64,000 nt of DNA. It comes from Mycolicibacterium fallax (GTDB lineage: Bacteria > Actinomycetota > Actinomycetes > Mycobacteriales > Mycobacteriaceae). A program made the position numbers and the translations under genes. Shown in pieces: positions 9,616-19,044 of this stretch; position 1 is the stretch's first letter; the number at the start of each line of letters is the position of its first letter. Where the stretch lies: assembly GCF_010726955.1 (NCBI RefSeq), contig NZ_AP022603.1, positions 3,906,001-3,970,000 of the forward strand, written 5' to 3'. Under the pieces are notes generated by a model, which made no database searches, had not been told where the DNA came from, and worked only from the letters and a program-made list of their open reading frames with translations.

Positions 9616-10671
9616 TCAGGGCAGCGGATACGCGGCGGTCTTGTCGCCGGTGAAATCAACGGCCGAGTACTCGTTGAGCTTGGACAGCCGGTGATAGGCC
9701 TCGATCATCCGGACGGTGCCGGACTTCGACCGCATCACGATGGACTGGGTGGTGCAGCCGCCGCCGAAGAACCGCACGCCGTCGAGCAGGTCGCCGTCGG
9801 TGACCCCGGTCGCGCAGAAGAAGACGTTCTCCCCGGCGACCAGGTCCTTGGTGGTCAGCACCCGGTCCAGGTCGTGGCCGCGGTCGATGGCGCGCTGGCG
9901 CTCCTCGTCATCGGTGGGGGCCAGGGTGGCCTGGATTTCGCCGCCCATGCAGCGGATCGCGGCGGCGGCGATGATGCCCTCGGGAGTGCCGCCGATGCCG
10001 ACCAGCAGGTCGGTGCCGGACTCCGGGCGGCAGGCCGAGATGGCGCCGGCGACGTCGCCGTCGGAGATCAGCCGGATGCGCGCACCGGCCTCACGGACGG
10101 CGGCCATCAGCTTGGCGTGCCGGGGGCGGTCCAGGATGCAGACGGTGACGTCGGACACCGAGGCCTTGCGGACCTTGGCGATCCGCTGGATGTTCGCTGC
10201 GATGGGGGAGGTGATGTCGATGAACTCGGCGACGTCGGGGCCGCCGGCGATCTTGTTCATATAGAAAACGGCCGACGGGTCGAACATCGCGCCGCGCTCG
10301 GCGACGGCCAGCACCGAGATGGCGTTGGGCATGCCCTTGCTCATCAGGGTGGTGCCGTCGACCGGGTCGACGGCGAAGTCGCAGTCCGGCCCGTCGCCGT
10401 TGCCGACCTCTTCGCCGTTGTAGAGCATCGGGGCGTTGTCCTTCTCACCCTCGCCGATGACCACGACGCCGCGCATCGAGACGGAGTTGACCAGCTCGCG
10501 CATCGCGTCGACGGCGGCGCCGTCGCCGCCCTCCTTGTCGCCGCGGCCGACCCAGCGGCCGGCGGCCATGGCACCGGCCTCAGTGACCCGGACCAGTTCC
10601 AGGGCCAGGTTGCGGTCGGGCGCCTCGCGGCGTCGAGTGGGAGTGGGGGTGGAGGAAGCCGCGTCGCTCAT
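9616..10671 (-). CDS. glpX: Class II fructose-1,6-bisphosphatase
   Basis: 351 residues, GlpX family. It hydrolyses fructose-1,6-bisphosphate to fructose-6-phosphate, the committed step of gluconeogenesis. [11 protein letters not shown] (~70) and the metal-binding VDPVDGTTL (~98-106) are visible. GlpX is the main FBPase known in mycobacteria. The start is ATG at 10671, giving MSDAASS. It is divergent from the DUF4245 gene (63-nt gap) and leads into fum. Confidence 0.95.
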   Translation of the reverse strand: MSDAASSTPTPTRRREAPDRNLALELVRVTEAGAMAAGRWVGRGDKEGGDGAAVDAMRELVNSVSMRGVVVIGEGEKDNAPMLYNGEEVGNGDGPDCDFAVDPVDGTTLMSKGMPNAISVLAVAERGAMFDPSAVFYMNKIAGGPDVAEFIDITSPIAANIQRIAKVRKASVSDVTVCILDRPRHAKLMAAVREAGARIRLISDGDVAGAISACRPESGTDLLVGIGGTPEGIIAAAAIRCMGGEIQATLAPTDDEERQRAIDRGHDLDRVLTTKDLVAGENVFFCATGVTDGDLLDGVRFFGGGCTTQSIVMRSKSGTVRMIEAYHRLSKLNEYSAVDFTGDKTAAYPLP

Positions 10672-10734
10672 GTGCCGATTGTCCCAGAAGCCCCTGGCGG
10701 CCGGGGAGCTGGGATGGGCCTGGATACTGGAGGG

Positions 10735-11454
10735 GTGAGCACACCGCCGCCGCAGCCCGCCGAACCCGACCCCGGCGCACCCGGTGCTGTCGAAACGACA
10801 CCGGCCGCGGTGCCCGCCCCGGAGGCGCGACCGGCCCCCAAGGCGGCGAAGAACCGGCTGTTCCAGGACGGCCGGGACATGTTCTGGTCGATGGCCCCGC
10901 TGGTCATCGCCTGCGTCGTGCTGGCCGGGATGCTCGGGCAGTGCTCCTTCCAGCCGACCGGACCCGAACCGGGCCCGGTCCCGCGCTACGACGTCTCGGC
11001 CGCGCTGGGCTCCGACGCCCAGGTGCTGGGCTTCCCGGTGCGACTGCCGACGGTGCCCGAGGACTGGCAGCCGAACTCCGGTGCCCGCGACGGCATCGAC
11101 TCCGGCCGGGTGGATCCGGCCGACGGCCAGCGCAAGCGGGCGCTGCTGTCGCGGGTCGGCTACATCACCCCGCGCGGGGTGTACCTGTCGGTCACCCAGA
11201 GCAACGCCGACGAGGACCGACTGGTGGCCGCCGTGCATCCCGAGCTCTACCCGACCGGCTCGCAGGACATCGACGGTGTCCGCTGGGTGGTCTACCAGGG
11301 CTCCGAACGCGGCGAGCCGGTGTGGTCCGCGCGGCTGGACTCGGCCGCCGGCCCGACGCAGGTTGCGATCACCGGTGCCGGCAACCCCGACGAATTCCGC
11401 ACGCTGGCCCGCGCCGTCCAGGACGCCCCGCCGCTGCCGGCCAAGGCCAAATAG
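10735..11454 (+). CDS. DUF4245 membrane protein (Rv1100-like)
   Basis: 239 residues. An Ala/Pro-rich cytoplasmic N-terminus (~40) is followed by one membrane segment (~52-70) and an exported domain with [13 protein letters not shown] and DGVRWVVYQ, typical of DUF4245. Function is unknown. The GTG at 10735 is directly preceded by GGAGGG, too close for a normal ribosome site, and by GATACT (10723-10728). A leaderless start is therefore likely. Position next to glpX matches Rv1100. Confidence 0.82.
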   Translation: MSTPPPQPAEPDPGAPGAVETTPAAVPAPEARPAPKAAKNRLFQDGRDMFWSMAPLVIACVVLAGMLGQCSFQPTGPEPGPVPRYDVSAALGSDAQVLGFPVRLPTVPEDWQPNSGARDGIDSGRVDPADGQRKRALLSRVGYITPRGVYLSVTQSNADEDRLVAAVHPELYPTGSQDIDGVRWVVYQGSERGEPVWSARLDSAAGPTQVAITGAGNPDEFRTLARAVQDAPPLPAKAK

Positions 11455-11504
11455 CCGACGAAACCACCACCCGGCTGAGAAACACCCCGGCAGAGGAGAT
11501 CGCA

Positions 11505-12299
11505 ATGACCAATTCCACGGCGGTTTTCCCGGGCTGGACCTGTGGGCCGTTCACCGGCGGCGGCTTCACCTACGACGTCTATCGCAAGGGCTCCGGGCCC
11601 GGCGTGGTGCTCATCCCGGAGATGCCCGGGCTGCACCCGGGGGTGTGGGAGCTGGGCAATCACCTGGCCGGCGCGGGCTTCGCCGTCGCCGCACCGTCAC
11701 TGTTCGGGACGCCGGGGGCCGGGATCGGGCCCGGCGCCGCGCTGGTGCTCGCCCGGGCCTGCGTGGCCAAGGAGTTCGCCGCGTTCGCCACCAACAAGAA
11801 GCGGCCCATCACCGACTTCATCCGGGCGCTGGCCCGCGACCTCAACGAGCAGACCCCGGGCCGCGGCGTCGGGGTGATCGGAATGTGCTTCACCGGCGGG
11901 TTCGCGCTGGCCGCCGCCGTCGATGACGCGGTGCTCGCCCCGGTGCTGAGCCAGCCGTCGCTGCCGATCGGGGTGAGTCCGGCGATCCGGCGCGACCCCG
12001 GGGTTTCCGAGGACGAACTCGCCACCGTGCAGCGGCGCACCGAGACCGACGGTCTGTGCGCACTGGGCCTGCGGTTCTCCGAGGACCAGATGGCGCCGCG
12101 GGAACGCTTCCGGACGCTCAAGGATCGGCTGGGCGATGCGTTCGAGGTCATCGAGATCAACTCCGCGCCCGGCAACCCCGACGGACTGAACCGGTTCGCG
12201 CACTCGGTGCTGACCGATCAGGTGGTCTACAAGCCCGACCATCCGACCTTCCAGGCCCGCGAGCGGGTGGTCGAGTTCCTCACCGAGCGGCTGAAGTAG
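11505..12299 (+). CDS. Dienelactone hydrolase family protein
   Basis: 264 residues, alpha/beta-hydrolase fold. The nucleophile elbow is GMCFTGG (Cys, ~residue 128), as in dienelactone hydrolases where cysteine replaces serine. [11 protein letters not shown] holds the conserved Glu, and FAHSVLTD (~230) the histidine. The family opens lactone rings in aromatic degradation but is broad in mycobacteria. AGAGGAG lies 7 nt before the ATG. It follows the DUF4245 gene by 50 nt in the same direction. I do not recall it between Rv1100 and Rv1101c in M. tuberculosis, so it is probably an insertion or loss difference. Confidence 0.82.
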   Translation: MTNSTAVFPGWTCGPFTGGGFTYDVYRKGSGPGVVLIPEMPGLHPGVWELGNHLAGAGFAVAAPSLFGTPGAGIGPGAALVLARACVAKEFAAFATNKKRPITDFIRALARDLNEQTPGRGVGVIGMCFTGGFALAAAVDDAVLAPVLSQPSLPIGVSPAIRRDPGVSEDELATVQRRTETDGLCALGLRFSEDQMAPRERFRTLKDRLGDAFEVIEINSAPGNPDGLNRFAHSVLTDQVVYKPDHPTFQARERVVEFLTERLK

Positions 12300-12307
12300 C
12301 CCTCGGC

Positions 12308-13582
12308 TCAGTCGCCCGTCGCCGGCGGCCGCCCCGACGCGCCCGCCCCGCCGGCGCCCGCCCCGCCAGCGTCCTCCGACGAGCCCCCCGCCGAGCCGTC
12401 CTGCGACCCTTCCGCCGTGCCCTCGGCCAGCACCGGCAGAATCGCCCCGGCCGGGTCCGCGCCCGGCGGCCCGCCGTCCCCGCCCGGCGGCCCGCCGTCG
12501 TCCTCGTCGTCCGCCTCGCGGATCGCGACGCCGGCGTACACCTCGCGGTACACGCTGATGGTGGTGACGATGATGATCATCGTCACCGGGCCCAGCACGA
12601 TGCCCCAGAACCCGAACATGCTCAGGCCGGCGAACACCGCCATCAGCATCAGCGCCGGATCCAGGTGCGCGTTCTTGGGAACCAGGAACGGGCGCAGCAG
12701 GTTGTCGATGTTGGTGACCACCAGCAGGTGGAACACCACCACGAAGATGCCGCCGATCACGTTGCCGAACAACGCCATGCCGATGCCGATCGGGATGGTG
12801 ACGATCCCGGCGCCCAGCGGGATGAACGACAGCGCGGTCAAGAAGATGACGAACATGAAGAAGCCGTCGTGCACGCCGGCGATGTACAGCGACACCGACG
12901 CCGCGACGCCCTGGCACAGCGCGATGATGAACTGGCCGCGGACGGTCGCGGTGACCATCGCGCCGACCCGCTCCAGGTACAGGTCGGAGGCCTGCTCGCC
13001 CAGCGGGTTCAGGTCGCGGAACAGCGCGAGCACCCGGTCGCCCTTGGTCAGCAGCGACAGGAACACGTAGAGGAAGATGATCGCCGAGGCGATCGCCCAC
13101 GCGACCCCGCCGACCGACTCGCGCGCCACGCTCAGGGTTGCGCTGCCGACGGTCTGGGCGGCCTTGGAGACCCAGTCCCGGATGCCGTCGGCCGACAGCG
13201 ACACGTCGAGGTACGGAATGCGCCCGAGTGCGTCGTTGACCGAGCCGAGCACCCGGTTGCCGAGTTCGGTCAGGTCGGTCTTGGCCATCCACTGGCCAAC
13301 CCCGTTGATCATCTGCGAGATCTGCACGATGGCCAGAAAAAGGATCCCGCCGACCGGGACCAGCACCATCAGGGTCGCCGCCAGCAGCGTCGTCGTCGCC
13401 GACAGGCCGGCGTTCATCCGCCGGCGCAGCCGCCGGTAGATCGGGTGGAACAGGTAGGCCAGGATCGCGCCGACGGCCATCAGCACCAGGTAACTGCGCA
13501 GGAAGTACGCGCCGAACAGCAGCGCCAGGACCGTCAGGACCGCCAGCGCGCGGCGCTGTGCGGCGGTGAACTGATGCAGCAT
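12308..13582 (-). CDS. perM: PerM, AI-2E transporter family membrane protein
   Basis: 424 residues with about eight membrane segments: a pair at the N-terminus (10-55), one at ~65-90, and five between ~165 and 345, including SFIPLGAGIVTIPIGIG and FGFWGIVLGPV. This is the PerM/AI-2E family. M. tuberculosis PerM (Rv1101c) is needed for persistence and has been linked to FtsB stability and divisome function. The last ~75 residues are a Gly/Ala/Asp-rich disordered tail, longer than I expect. It converges with the dienelactone hydrolase gene (8-nt gap). Confidence 0.9.
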   Translation of the reverse strand: MLHQFTAAQRRALAVLTVLALLFGAYFLRSYLVLMAVGAILAYLFHPIYRRLRRRMNAGLSATTTLLAATLMVLVPVGGILFLAIVQISQMINGVGQWMAKTDLTELGNRVLGSVNDALGRIPYLDVSLSADGIRDWVSKAAQTVGSATLSVARESVGGVAWAIASAIIFLYVFLSLLTKGDRVLALFRDLNPLGEQASDLYLERVGAMVTATVRGQFIIALCQGVAASVSLYIAGVHDGFFMFVIFLTALSFIPLGAGIVTIPIGIGMALFGNVIGGIFVVVFHLLVVTNIDNLLRPFLVPKNAHLDPALMLMAVFAGLSMFGFWGIVLGPVTMIIIVTTISVYREVYAGVAIREADDEDDGGPPGGDGGPPGADPAGAILPVLAEGTAEGSQDGSAGGSSEDAGGAGAGGAGASGRPPATGD

Positions 13583-13618
13583 GGGCCGACCCTATCGCCG
13601 CCGGTGGTTGCGGGTTGG

Positions 13619-14671
13619 TCAGTCCGGCTTCGGATCTCCCAGCCGCGCGCGGATCGCCGTCCACGGGTCGGCGTACTGGCCGGGCCAGCGGTGGTAGGCG
13701 GAGCGACGGCTCAGCACCGCCCGCGCGATCGGGCCGGCCAGCTTGAACAGCACTCGCTTGGCGCCGGTGTCGGCGCGGATCTGGGCCATCATCTCCGGCC
13801 AGGAGTGCTGCTGGAACTCCAGGATCTGCTGCGCCTCGGCGGTGTCCATCCAGTCGGTGGCAAACCAGTCGACGTCACTGTCGGGGTTGCCGGGCCGGCC
13901 CGCGGAGAACCCGCCGCTCATGCCCATCGCGCCGGCCACCCGCTCGGCCACCTCGCCCTGCAGCTGGCGGTGGGTGGCGTCGTCGCCGCCGATCAGCAGG
14001 GTCTTGCCGACCGCGCCGTCGCGGACGGTGGCCGCGGAGAACGCCGAGGCGACATCGCGCACGTCGACGGTCTGCAGCCGGCCGTCGGTGGGCAGCACGC
14101 TCTCGAAATACAGCATCTCCTCGGGCTGGTTGAGGCTCAGGTTGACGCTGATCACCCCGCCCAGCCGCAGGATCGCCCAGTCCAGCTCGCTGGCCCGGAC
14201 CAGTTCCTCGGCCGCCAGCTTCTGGCTGCCGTAGAGGTCGCCGGGGACGGTCGGGGTGTCCGCGCGCAGCACCCCGGTGACGGTGTGTGGGTTGCGCGGG
14301 CCGTACACCGCGATGCTGGAGGCGTGTACGAACCGCGGCCGGTCGGCCAGCTTGGCGGCGGCGGCCAGCAGGTTGGCGGTGCCGTCGACGTTGACCTTGC
14401 GGGCCAGCGCGCGGCGGGAGTAGCAGAACGGGGCGATGATCGCCGCCAGGTGCACGATGGCGGTCGGCTTGACCTCGGCGACCAGCCGCTCGATGGCGGC
14501 GGGGTCGGTCAGGTCGGCGTAGCGGACCTCGACGCCGGACATGGTCTCGGCCGCCGCACGGTTGGCCGGCACGTCCAGGTCGGTGGCGACCACCCGGCGG
14601 CCCTCACCGGCGATCTGCCGAACGGTCGCGGATCCGACCAGTCCGAAGGCCCCCGTCACCAGAACGGTCAT
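13619..14671 (-). CDS. NAD-dependent epimerase/dehydratase (extended SDR)
   Basis: 350 residues. The Rossmann motif is TGAFGLVG (residues 6-13). The active-site region shows SSIAVYG and YGSQK (~140), the Tyr-Lys pair of extended short-chain dehydrogenases. The substrate is unknown; relatives act on nucleotide sugars or steroids. The ATG at 14671 has GGAGGAG 5-6 nt upstream. It sits downstream of hsd on the same strand (79-nt gap), so a shared sterol-responsive transcript is possible. It occupies the place where M. tuberculosis has mazEF3 and neighbours. Confidence 0.85.
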   Translation of the reverse strand: MTVLVTGAFGLVGSATVRQIAGEGRRVVATDLDVPANRAAAETMSGVEVRYADLTDPAAIERLVAEVKPTAIVHLAAIIAPFCYSRRALARKVNVDGTANLLAAAAKLADRPRFVHASSIAVYGPRNPHTVTGVLRADTPTVPGDLYGSQKLAAEELVRASELDWAILRLGGVISVNLSLNQPEEMLYFESVLPTDGRLQTVDVRDVASAFSAATVRDGAVGKTLLIGGDDATHRQLQGEVAERVAGAMGMSGGFSAGRPGNPDSDVDWFATDWMDTAEAQQILEFQQHSWPEMMAQIRADTGAKRVLFKLAGPIARAVLSRRSAYHRWPGQYADPWTAIRARLGDPKPD

Positions 14672-14750
14672 CTGATTCTCCTCCCGAGAGAATGTGCAAT
14701 TCGCGAAGTCTTGCACACCGTTTCGGGCGGTGCCGAGCCGGCGAGCGGGC

Positions 14751-15824
14751 TCACTTCTTGGCGGCGTGCTCCATCTCGTGGAACATCGACACGTAGTAGT
14801 CCAGGCAGTGCTCGGTGGCGTCGACGGTGGTGTACACCGGCTCGTAGCCCAGGTCACGACGGGCCTTCTCGGTGGAGAAGTAGTTGTCCAGGTAGAGCCG
14901 CTCGATGGCGGTCGGCTCCAGCGGCGGGGCCATGATGCCGAACTTGAAGTGCAGCTTCTGCCAGAATGTGACGATCTTGTGGAGCGGCGCGCCGGGCACC
15001 CGCAGCTTGGGCCAGCTGCGGCCGCAGGACTCGATGACCGGCCGGGCGAAGTCGAACATGTTGATCGGCTCGCCGTCGTTGATGAAGTACGCCTGGCCGG
15101 GGGCGGTGCCGCCGGGCACCAGATGCCGGCCGGCCAGGATGAAGCCGTGCGCCAGGTTGTGCACGTAGGAGTTGTCCAGCTTGGCGTCGGCGCCGCCGAT
15201 CAGCACCTTGACGTGCCCGGCGATGACGCTCTCGAAGAGCTTGCGGAACATCGTCTGATCGCCGCGGCCCCAGATCCCGCTGGGCCGGATCGAGCAGGTC
15301 AGCATGCCCTCGACGCCGTTCTGGGCGAGCACGTAACGCTCCGCGGCCACCTTGGTCTCGGTGTAGAGGTCGTTGAAGCGGTCGGTGTAGGGCAGCGTCT
15401 CGTCGCCGCCGGAGATCGGCTGCCCGCCCATCACCACGCTGTTGGAGGCGGTGTAGACGAAGCGCTGCACCCCGGCGTCCTGGGCGGCGCGCACCAGGTT
15501 CTGGGTGCCGCCGACGTTGACGGCGAAGTTGCGCTCGCGGTACTCGGGGGTGACCGACGCGCCGCCCATCAGCTCGATGATCGCCGCGGTGTGGAAGATG
15601 GTGTCGATGCCCTCGACGGCCTTGGCGACGGCTTCCGGGTCGGTGATGTCGCCGAGGACCGTCTCCAGATTGTCCTGGTCGGGCAGCGGCGAGGGCACGC
15701 GATCGGTCGACCGGACCCGATGGCCGGTGGCGAGCAGCTCGCGGACGAGGTTGGCGCCGAGGAAGCCGGAGCCGCCAGTCACCAGGACGTGGCCGAGGTC
15801 GGTGGTCAGTGCGGGGTCACCCAT
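14751..15824 (-). CDS. hsd: 3-beta-hydroxysteroid dehydrogenase/isomerase (cholesterol dehydrogenase)
   Basis: 357 residues. It oxidises the 3-beta-hydroxyl of cholesterol and isomerises the double bond to give cholest-4-en-3-one, using NAD(P)+. The Rossmann motif is TGGSGFLG (~16-23) and the catalytic YTETK is at ~155. The sequence closely follows Rv1106c through IRPSGIWGRGDQ and YVHNLAHG. The ATG at 15824 is preceded by TATGCT (-10, minus strand 15836-15831) and by an exact KstR box overlapping the promoter. Direct control by the sterol repressor is therefore expected, as known for this gene in M. tuberculosis. Confidence 0.93.
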   Translation of the reverse strand: MGDPALTTDLGHVLVTGGSGFLGANLVRELLATGHRVRSTDRVPSPLPDQDNLETVLGDITDPEAVAKAVEGIDTIFHTAAIIELMGGASVTPEYRERNFAVNVGGTQNLVRAAQDAGVQRFVYTASNSVVMGGQPISGGDETLPYTDRFNDLYTETKVAAERYVLAQNGVEGMLTCSIRPSGIWGRGDQTMFRKLFESVIAGHVKVLIGGADAKLDNSYVHNLAHGFILAGRHLVPGGTAPGQAYFINDGEPINMFDFARPVIESCGRSWPKLRVPGAPLHKIVTFWQKLHFKFGIMAPPLEPTAIERLYLDNYFSTEKARRDLGYEPVYTTVDATEHCLDYYVSMFHEMEHAAKK

Positions 15825-15838
15825 GTGACGAGCATAAC

Positions 15839-15852
15839 TGAAACGTGTTCCA
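15839..15852 (-). promoter_or_regulatory. KstR operator in front of hsd
   Basis: TGAAACGTGTTCCA fits the KstR consensus TnnAACnnGTTnnA at every fixed position. It is nested in a larger dyad with ATAACTG/CAGTTAT arms (15834-15857). It abuts the inferred -10 of hsd and lies 15 nt from its start codon, a good position for repression. Confidence 0.8.
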
Positions 15853-15874
15853 GTTATGAATCCCCGGGCGCCGG

Positions 15875-16114
15875 TCAGTTTCGGTCGGCGTCCTCGGCTC
15901 GGGCCGCGGCCGCCAGCGTGTCCTCCACCCGCTGCCGCGCCCCGGCCAGCTGCTCCTCGCAGCGTTTGGCCAGCTGTTCGCCTCTTTCCCAGAGTCGCAG
16001 CGACTCATCGAGGGTCAGCCCGCCGCGCTCCAGCACGGCCACCACGTCGATCAGCTCGTCGCGGCACTGCTCGTAGCCGAGTTCACTAATGGGCGTCGCA
16101 TCGTCAGTGCTCAT
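15875..16114 (-). CDS. xseB: Exodeoxyribonuclease VII small subunit
   Basis: 79 residues, the usual size. Two helices with [37 protein letters not shown] form the XseB coiled hairpin that binds the large subunit. ExoVII degrades single-stranded DNA from both ends. The gene's 5' end overlaps the 3' end of xseA by 11 nt, and it is the last gene of the three-gene operon. Confidence 0.94.
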   Translation of the reverse strand: MSTDDATPISELGYEQCRDELIDVVAVLERGGLTLDESLRLWERGEQLAKRCEEQLAGARQRVEDTLAAAARAEDADRN

Positions 16115-17393
16115 CGATTCCTCCGTGTTCCTCTGCGGGCAGCCCGCCCGGCAGCTCGCCCGCCGGCAGCGGCCCGGCGCTGTGCGCGGCCAGCGACCCG
16201 TCGCTCAGCCGGATCCGCAGCGCCGCGCCGGCCGGGGCATCGGCCACCGAGCGCAGCACCCGGTCCCCGGCGGTGACCACCGCGTAGCCGCGGGCCAGCG
16301 TGGCCGCCGGCCCCAGCGTCGAGAGCCGGGCCGAAAGGTGGCCGACCCGTTCGGATTCCGCGTCGAGCTGCCGAATGATGTCCCGGCGCAAGGTCCTTCG
16401 AGCCCGGGTGATCTCCTCGCCGCGAGAAGCCAGCGCCGCCAACGGATCGGCCAGCACCGGCCGGGCGCGCAGCCCGGCGACGGCCTTCTCCTCGCGATCA
16501 ACCCAGTGCCGCAGCGCGCGGGCCGCGCGCTTGTGCAACTCGGCGACCAGCGCCCGCTCGGCGACCGCGTCGGGCACGATCCGCTTGGCCGCATCGGTGG
16601 GGGTGGCCGCGCGCAGGTCGGCGACCAGGTCGCAGATCGGGTTGTCCGGCTGGTGGCCGACCGCGCTGATCACCGGGGTGGTGCAGGCCGAAATCGCCCG
16701 GCACAGCGTCTCGTCGGAGAACGGCAGCAGATCCTCCACGCTGCCGCCGCCGCGGGCCAGCACGATCACCTCGACGTGCTCGGCGGCGTCGAGTTCGGTC
16801 AGCGCCGCGACGATCTGGGCGACGGCCGTCGGCCCCTGCACGGCGGTGTTGCGGATCTCGAAACGCACCGCGGGCCAGCGGGTGGCCGCCACCGTCCGGA
16901 CGTCGTGCTCGGCGGCGCTGGCCCGGCCGGTGATCAGCCCGACGGTGCCGGGCAGGAACGGGATCGGGCGTTTGAGCCGCGGATCGAACAGGCCCTCGGC
17001 CTCCAGCAGCCGGCGCAGCCGGTCGATCCGGGCCAGCAGCTCACCGATGCCGACCGCGTGAATCTCGGTGACCCGCAACGACAGTGTGCCGCGGCCGGTG
17101 TAGAAGTTCGGCTTGCCGTGCACGATGACCCGGGCGCCCTCGGTCACCTCCACCGGGCCGGCGGTCACCAGCTCCCGCGGGCAGGTCAGGCTCAGCGACA
17201 TGTCGGCGGCCGGATCGCGCAGCGTGATGAACGCGGTCCGGGTGCCCGGCCGCAATGACATCTGCGCGATCTGGCCCTCCACCCAGACGCTGCCGAGCCG
17301 GTCGATCCAGCCGGCGATCCGGGTGGCCACCGACCGGACCGGGAACGGGTTCTCCGGGGACTGGCCCGGGGCGGCCTGCGCCGGTGAACTCAC
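16104..17393 (-). CDS. xseA: Exodeoxyribonuclease VII large subunit
   Basis: 429 residues. An N-terminal OB-fold domain (~25-125) is followed by the ExoVII catalytic domain with [27 protein letters not shown] and [15 protein letters not shown], then a coiled C-terminal arm. It degrades single-stranded DNA together with XseB. The GTG start overlaps the stop of the upstream gene as GTGA, showing translational coupling. Homologue of Rv1108c. Confidence 0.95.
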   Translation of the reverse strand: MSSPAQAAPGQSPENPFPVRSVATRIAGWIDRLGSVWVEGQIAQMSLRPGTRTAFITLRDPAADMSLSLTCPRELVTAGPVEVTEGARVIVHGKPNFYTGRGTLSLRVTEIHAVGIGELLARIDRLRRLLEAEGLFDPRLKRPIPFLPGTVGLITGRASAAEHDVRTVAATRWPAVRFEIRNTAVQGPTAVAQIVAALTELDAAEHVEVIVLARGGGSVEDLLPFSDETLCRAISACTTPVISAVGHQPDNPICDLVADLRAATPTDAAKRIVPDAVAERALVAELHKRAARALRHWVDREEKAVAGLRARPVLADPLAALASRGEEITRARRTLRRDIIRQLDAESERVGHLSARLSTLGPAATLARGYAVVTAGDRVLRSVADAPAGAALRIRLSDGSLAAHSAGPLPAGELPGGLPAEEHGGIDEH

Positions 17394-17959
17394 TTGGCGG
17401 TGGCGCGGGTGATCCGGTTGGCCAGCAGGGTCTGGAACGGGGCGCGGGCCTTGCCGGCCTCCTCGTAGGTCAGCAGCTGTTCGAGTTCGTCGACCGACAG
17501 CGACTGCAGCCGCGAGCGCAGCTGCGCCAGCGTCAGCTCGGCGTAGCCGATCTCGGTGGCCACCGGCGGCGCGGCGATCGTCGCGGCCGGTGCCTCGGCG
17601 GCCTGCTCGGCGCGCACGGCGGCCTGGGCGTCCTCCTCGGAGACCGAGTACAGCGCGAACCGGCCCTCGGTCAGCCGCTCGGTGGGCGCCGCGGCGGGGG
17701 CGGTGGTCGCGTCCTCGTCCTCGTCGAAGACCGCCCAGGCCGGCTGCTCGTCGTTGGGCGGGAACAGGGCCTCCAGCGTGGCGTCCCCGCGGATGACGAG
17801 TTCGGCGACGTCCTGCTGCATCTTCATCACCAGCTGGGCGAACTGACTGGCCAGGGTCATCGGGTACATGAGGATCGTCTGGGGCAGCTTCTTGGTCTCT
17901 TCGACGGCGGTGACGGCCACGCCGACCAGAAGCCGGACCCCATACGGTGCGCTAGACAT
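17390..17959 (-). CDS. Lipid droplet-associated-type protein (Rv1109c-like)
   Basis: 189 residues, first gene of the operon with xseA and xseB. An N-terminal amphipathic/hydrophobic helical stretch ([20 protein letters not shown]) is followed by an acidic Ala-rich linker (~70-125). The C-terminal helix pair, with [25 protein letters not shown] (split here), resembles the short domain found in SAP-like or HeH-type DNA/protein-binding helices. Homologues are annotated as lipid-droplet-associated proteins. The role with ExoVII is unknown. The ATG at 17959 is chosen because it starts the conserved MSSAPYG. Confidence 0.8.
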   Translation of the reverse strand: MSSAPYGVRLLVGVAVTAVEETKKLPQTILMYPMTLASQFAQLVMKMQQDVAELVIRGDATLEALFPPNDEQPAWAVFDEDEDATTAPAAAPTERLTEGRFALYSVSEEDAQAAVRAEQAAEAPAATIAAPPVATEIGYAELTLAQLRSRLQSLSVDELEQLLTYEEAGKARAPFQTLLANRITRATAK

Positions 17960-18023
17960 GGTTGTCAGCGTACGTTGACGGGCCCGGATGCTCGCTCGGT
18001 AGTGGCGGCGTGGTGCGTCGACG

Positions 18024-18029
18024 TACCCT
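18024..18029 (+). promoter_or_regulatory. -10 element of ispH
   Basis: TACCCT ends 6 nt before the ATG at 18036, predicting a leaderless transcript in the 76-bp divergent gap. Inference from spacing. Confidence 0.4.
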
Positions 18030-18035
18030 GGAGCC

Positions 18036-19037
18036 ATGCCGCCATCTGTGAACATGGGTATCCCTGGGGTGTCTCGCGCGGTGGCAGCACCGGTCGAGGG
18101 CAAGCGTGTGCTGCTGGCCGAGCCGCGCGGCTACTGCGCCGGGGTGGACCGAGCCGTCGAGACCGTCGAGCGTGCGCTGGAGAAGTTCGGCGCCCCCGTC
18201 TACGTGCGCCACGAGATCGTGCACAACCGCCACGTGGTGGAGACCCTGGCCCGGGCCGGGGCGATCTTCGTCGACGAGTGCGACGAGGTGCCCGAGGGCG
18301 CCACCGTGGTGTTCTCCGCGCACGGGGTGGCCCCCACCGTGCACGAGTCGGCCGCCGAGCGCGAGCTGAAGGTGATCGATGCCACCTGCCCGCTGGTCAC
18401 CAAGGTGCACAACGAGGCCAAGCGGTTCGCCCGCGACGACTACGACATCCTGCTGATCGGCCACGAGGGCCACGAGGAGGTGGTCGGGACCGCCGGTGAG
18501 GCGCCCGATCACGTCCAGCTGGTCGACGGGCCCGACGCGGTCGACAACGTGGTGGTCCGCGACGAGGACAAGGTGATCTGGCTGTCCCAGACCACGCTGA
18601 GCGTCGACGAGACCATGGAAACCGTCAGCCGGCTGCGGGAAAAGTTCCCCAAGCTGCAGGACCCGCCGAGCGACGACATCTGCTACGCCACCCAGAACCG
18701 CCAGGTCGCGGTCAAGGCGATGGCACCCGAATGCGACCTGGTGATCGTGGTCGGGTCGCGCAACTCGTCGAACTCGGTGCGGCTGGTGGAGGTGGCGCTG
18801 GGCGCCGGCGCCGCCGCGTCGCACCTGGTCGACTACGCCGACGACATCGATCCGGCCTGGCTCGACGACGTCGTCTCCATCGGCGTGACGTCCGGGGCCT
18901 CGGTGCCCGAGGTGCTGGTCCGCGGGGTGCTCGACCGGCTGGCCGACTTCGGGTTCAACACCGTGCAGCCGGTGACGACGGCCAACGAGACGCTGGTCTT
19001 CGCGTTGCCACGGGAGATCCGGGCCGCGCGCCGCTGA
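18036..19037 (+). CDS. ispH: 4-hydroxy-3-methylbut-2-enyl diphosphate reductase
   Basis: 333 residues, [4Fe-4S] enzyme of the last step of the MEP isoprenoid pathway, producing IPP and DMAPP. The three cluster cysteines are visible: C34 (PRGYCAGV), C118 (DATCPLV) and C216 (DDICYAT). HEIVHN, SAHGV and QTTLSV are also present. Corresponds to lytB2 (Rv1110). It converges on the DUF6542 gene with a 7-nt gap. Confidence 0.96.
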   Translation: MPPSVNMGIPGVSRAVAAPVEGKRVLLAEPRGYCAGVDRAVETVERALEKFGAPVYVRHEIVHNRHVVETLARAGAIFVDECDEVPEGATVVFSAHGVAPTVHESAAERELKVIDATCPLVTKVHNEAKRFARDDYDILLIGHEGHEEVVGTAGEAPDHVQLVDGPDAVDNVVVRDEDKVIWLSQTTLSVDETMETVSRLREKFPKLQDPPSDDICYATQNRQVAVKAMAPECDLVIVVGSRNSSNSVRLVEVALGAGAAASHLVDYADDIDPAWLDDVVSIGVTSGASVPEVLVRGVLDRLADFGFNTVQPVTTANETLVFALPREIRAARR

Positions 19038-19044
19038 ACGTCGC

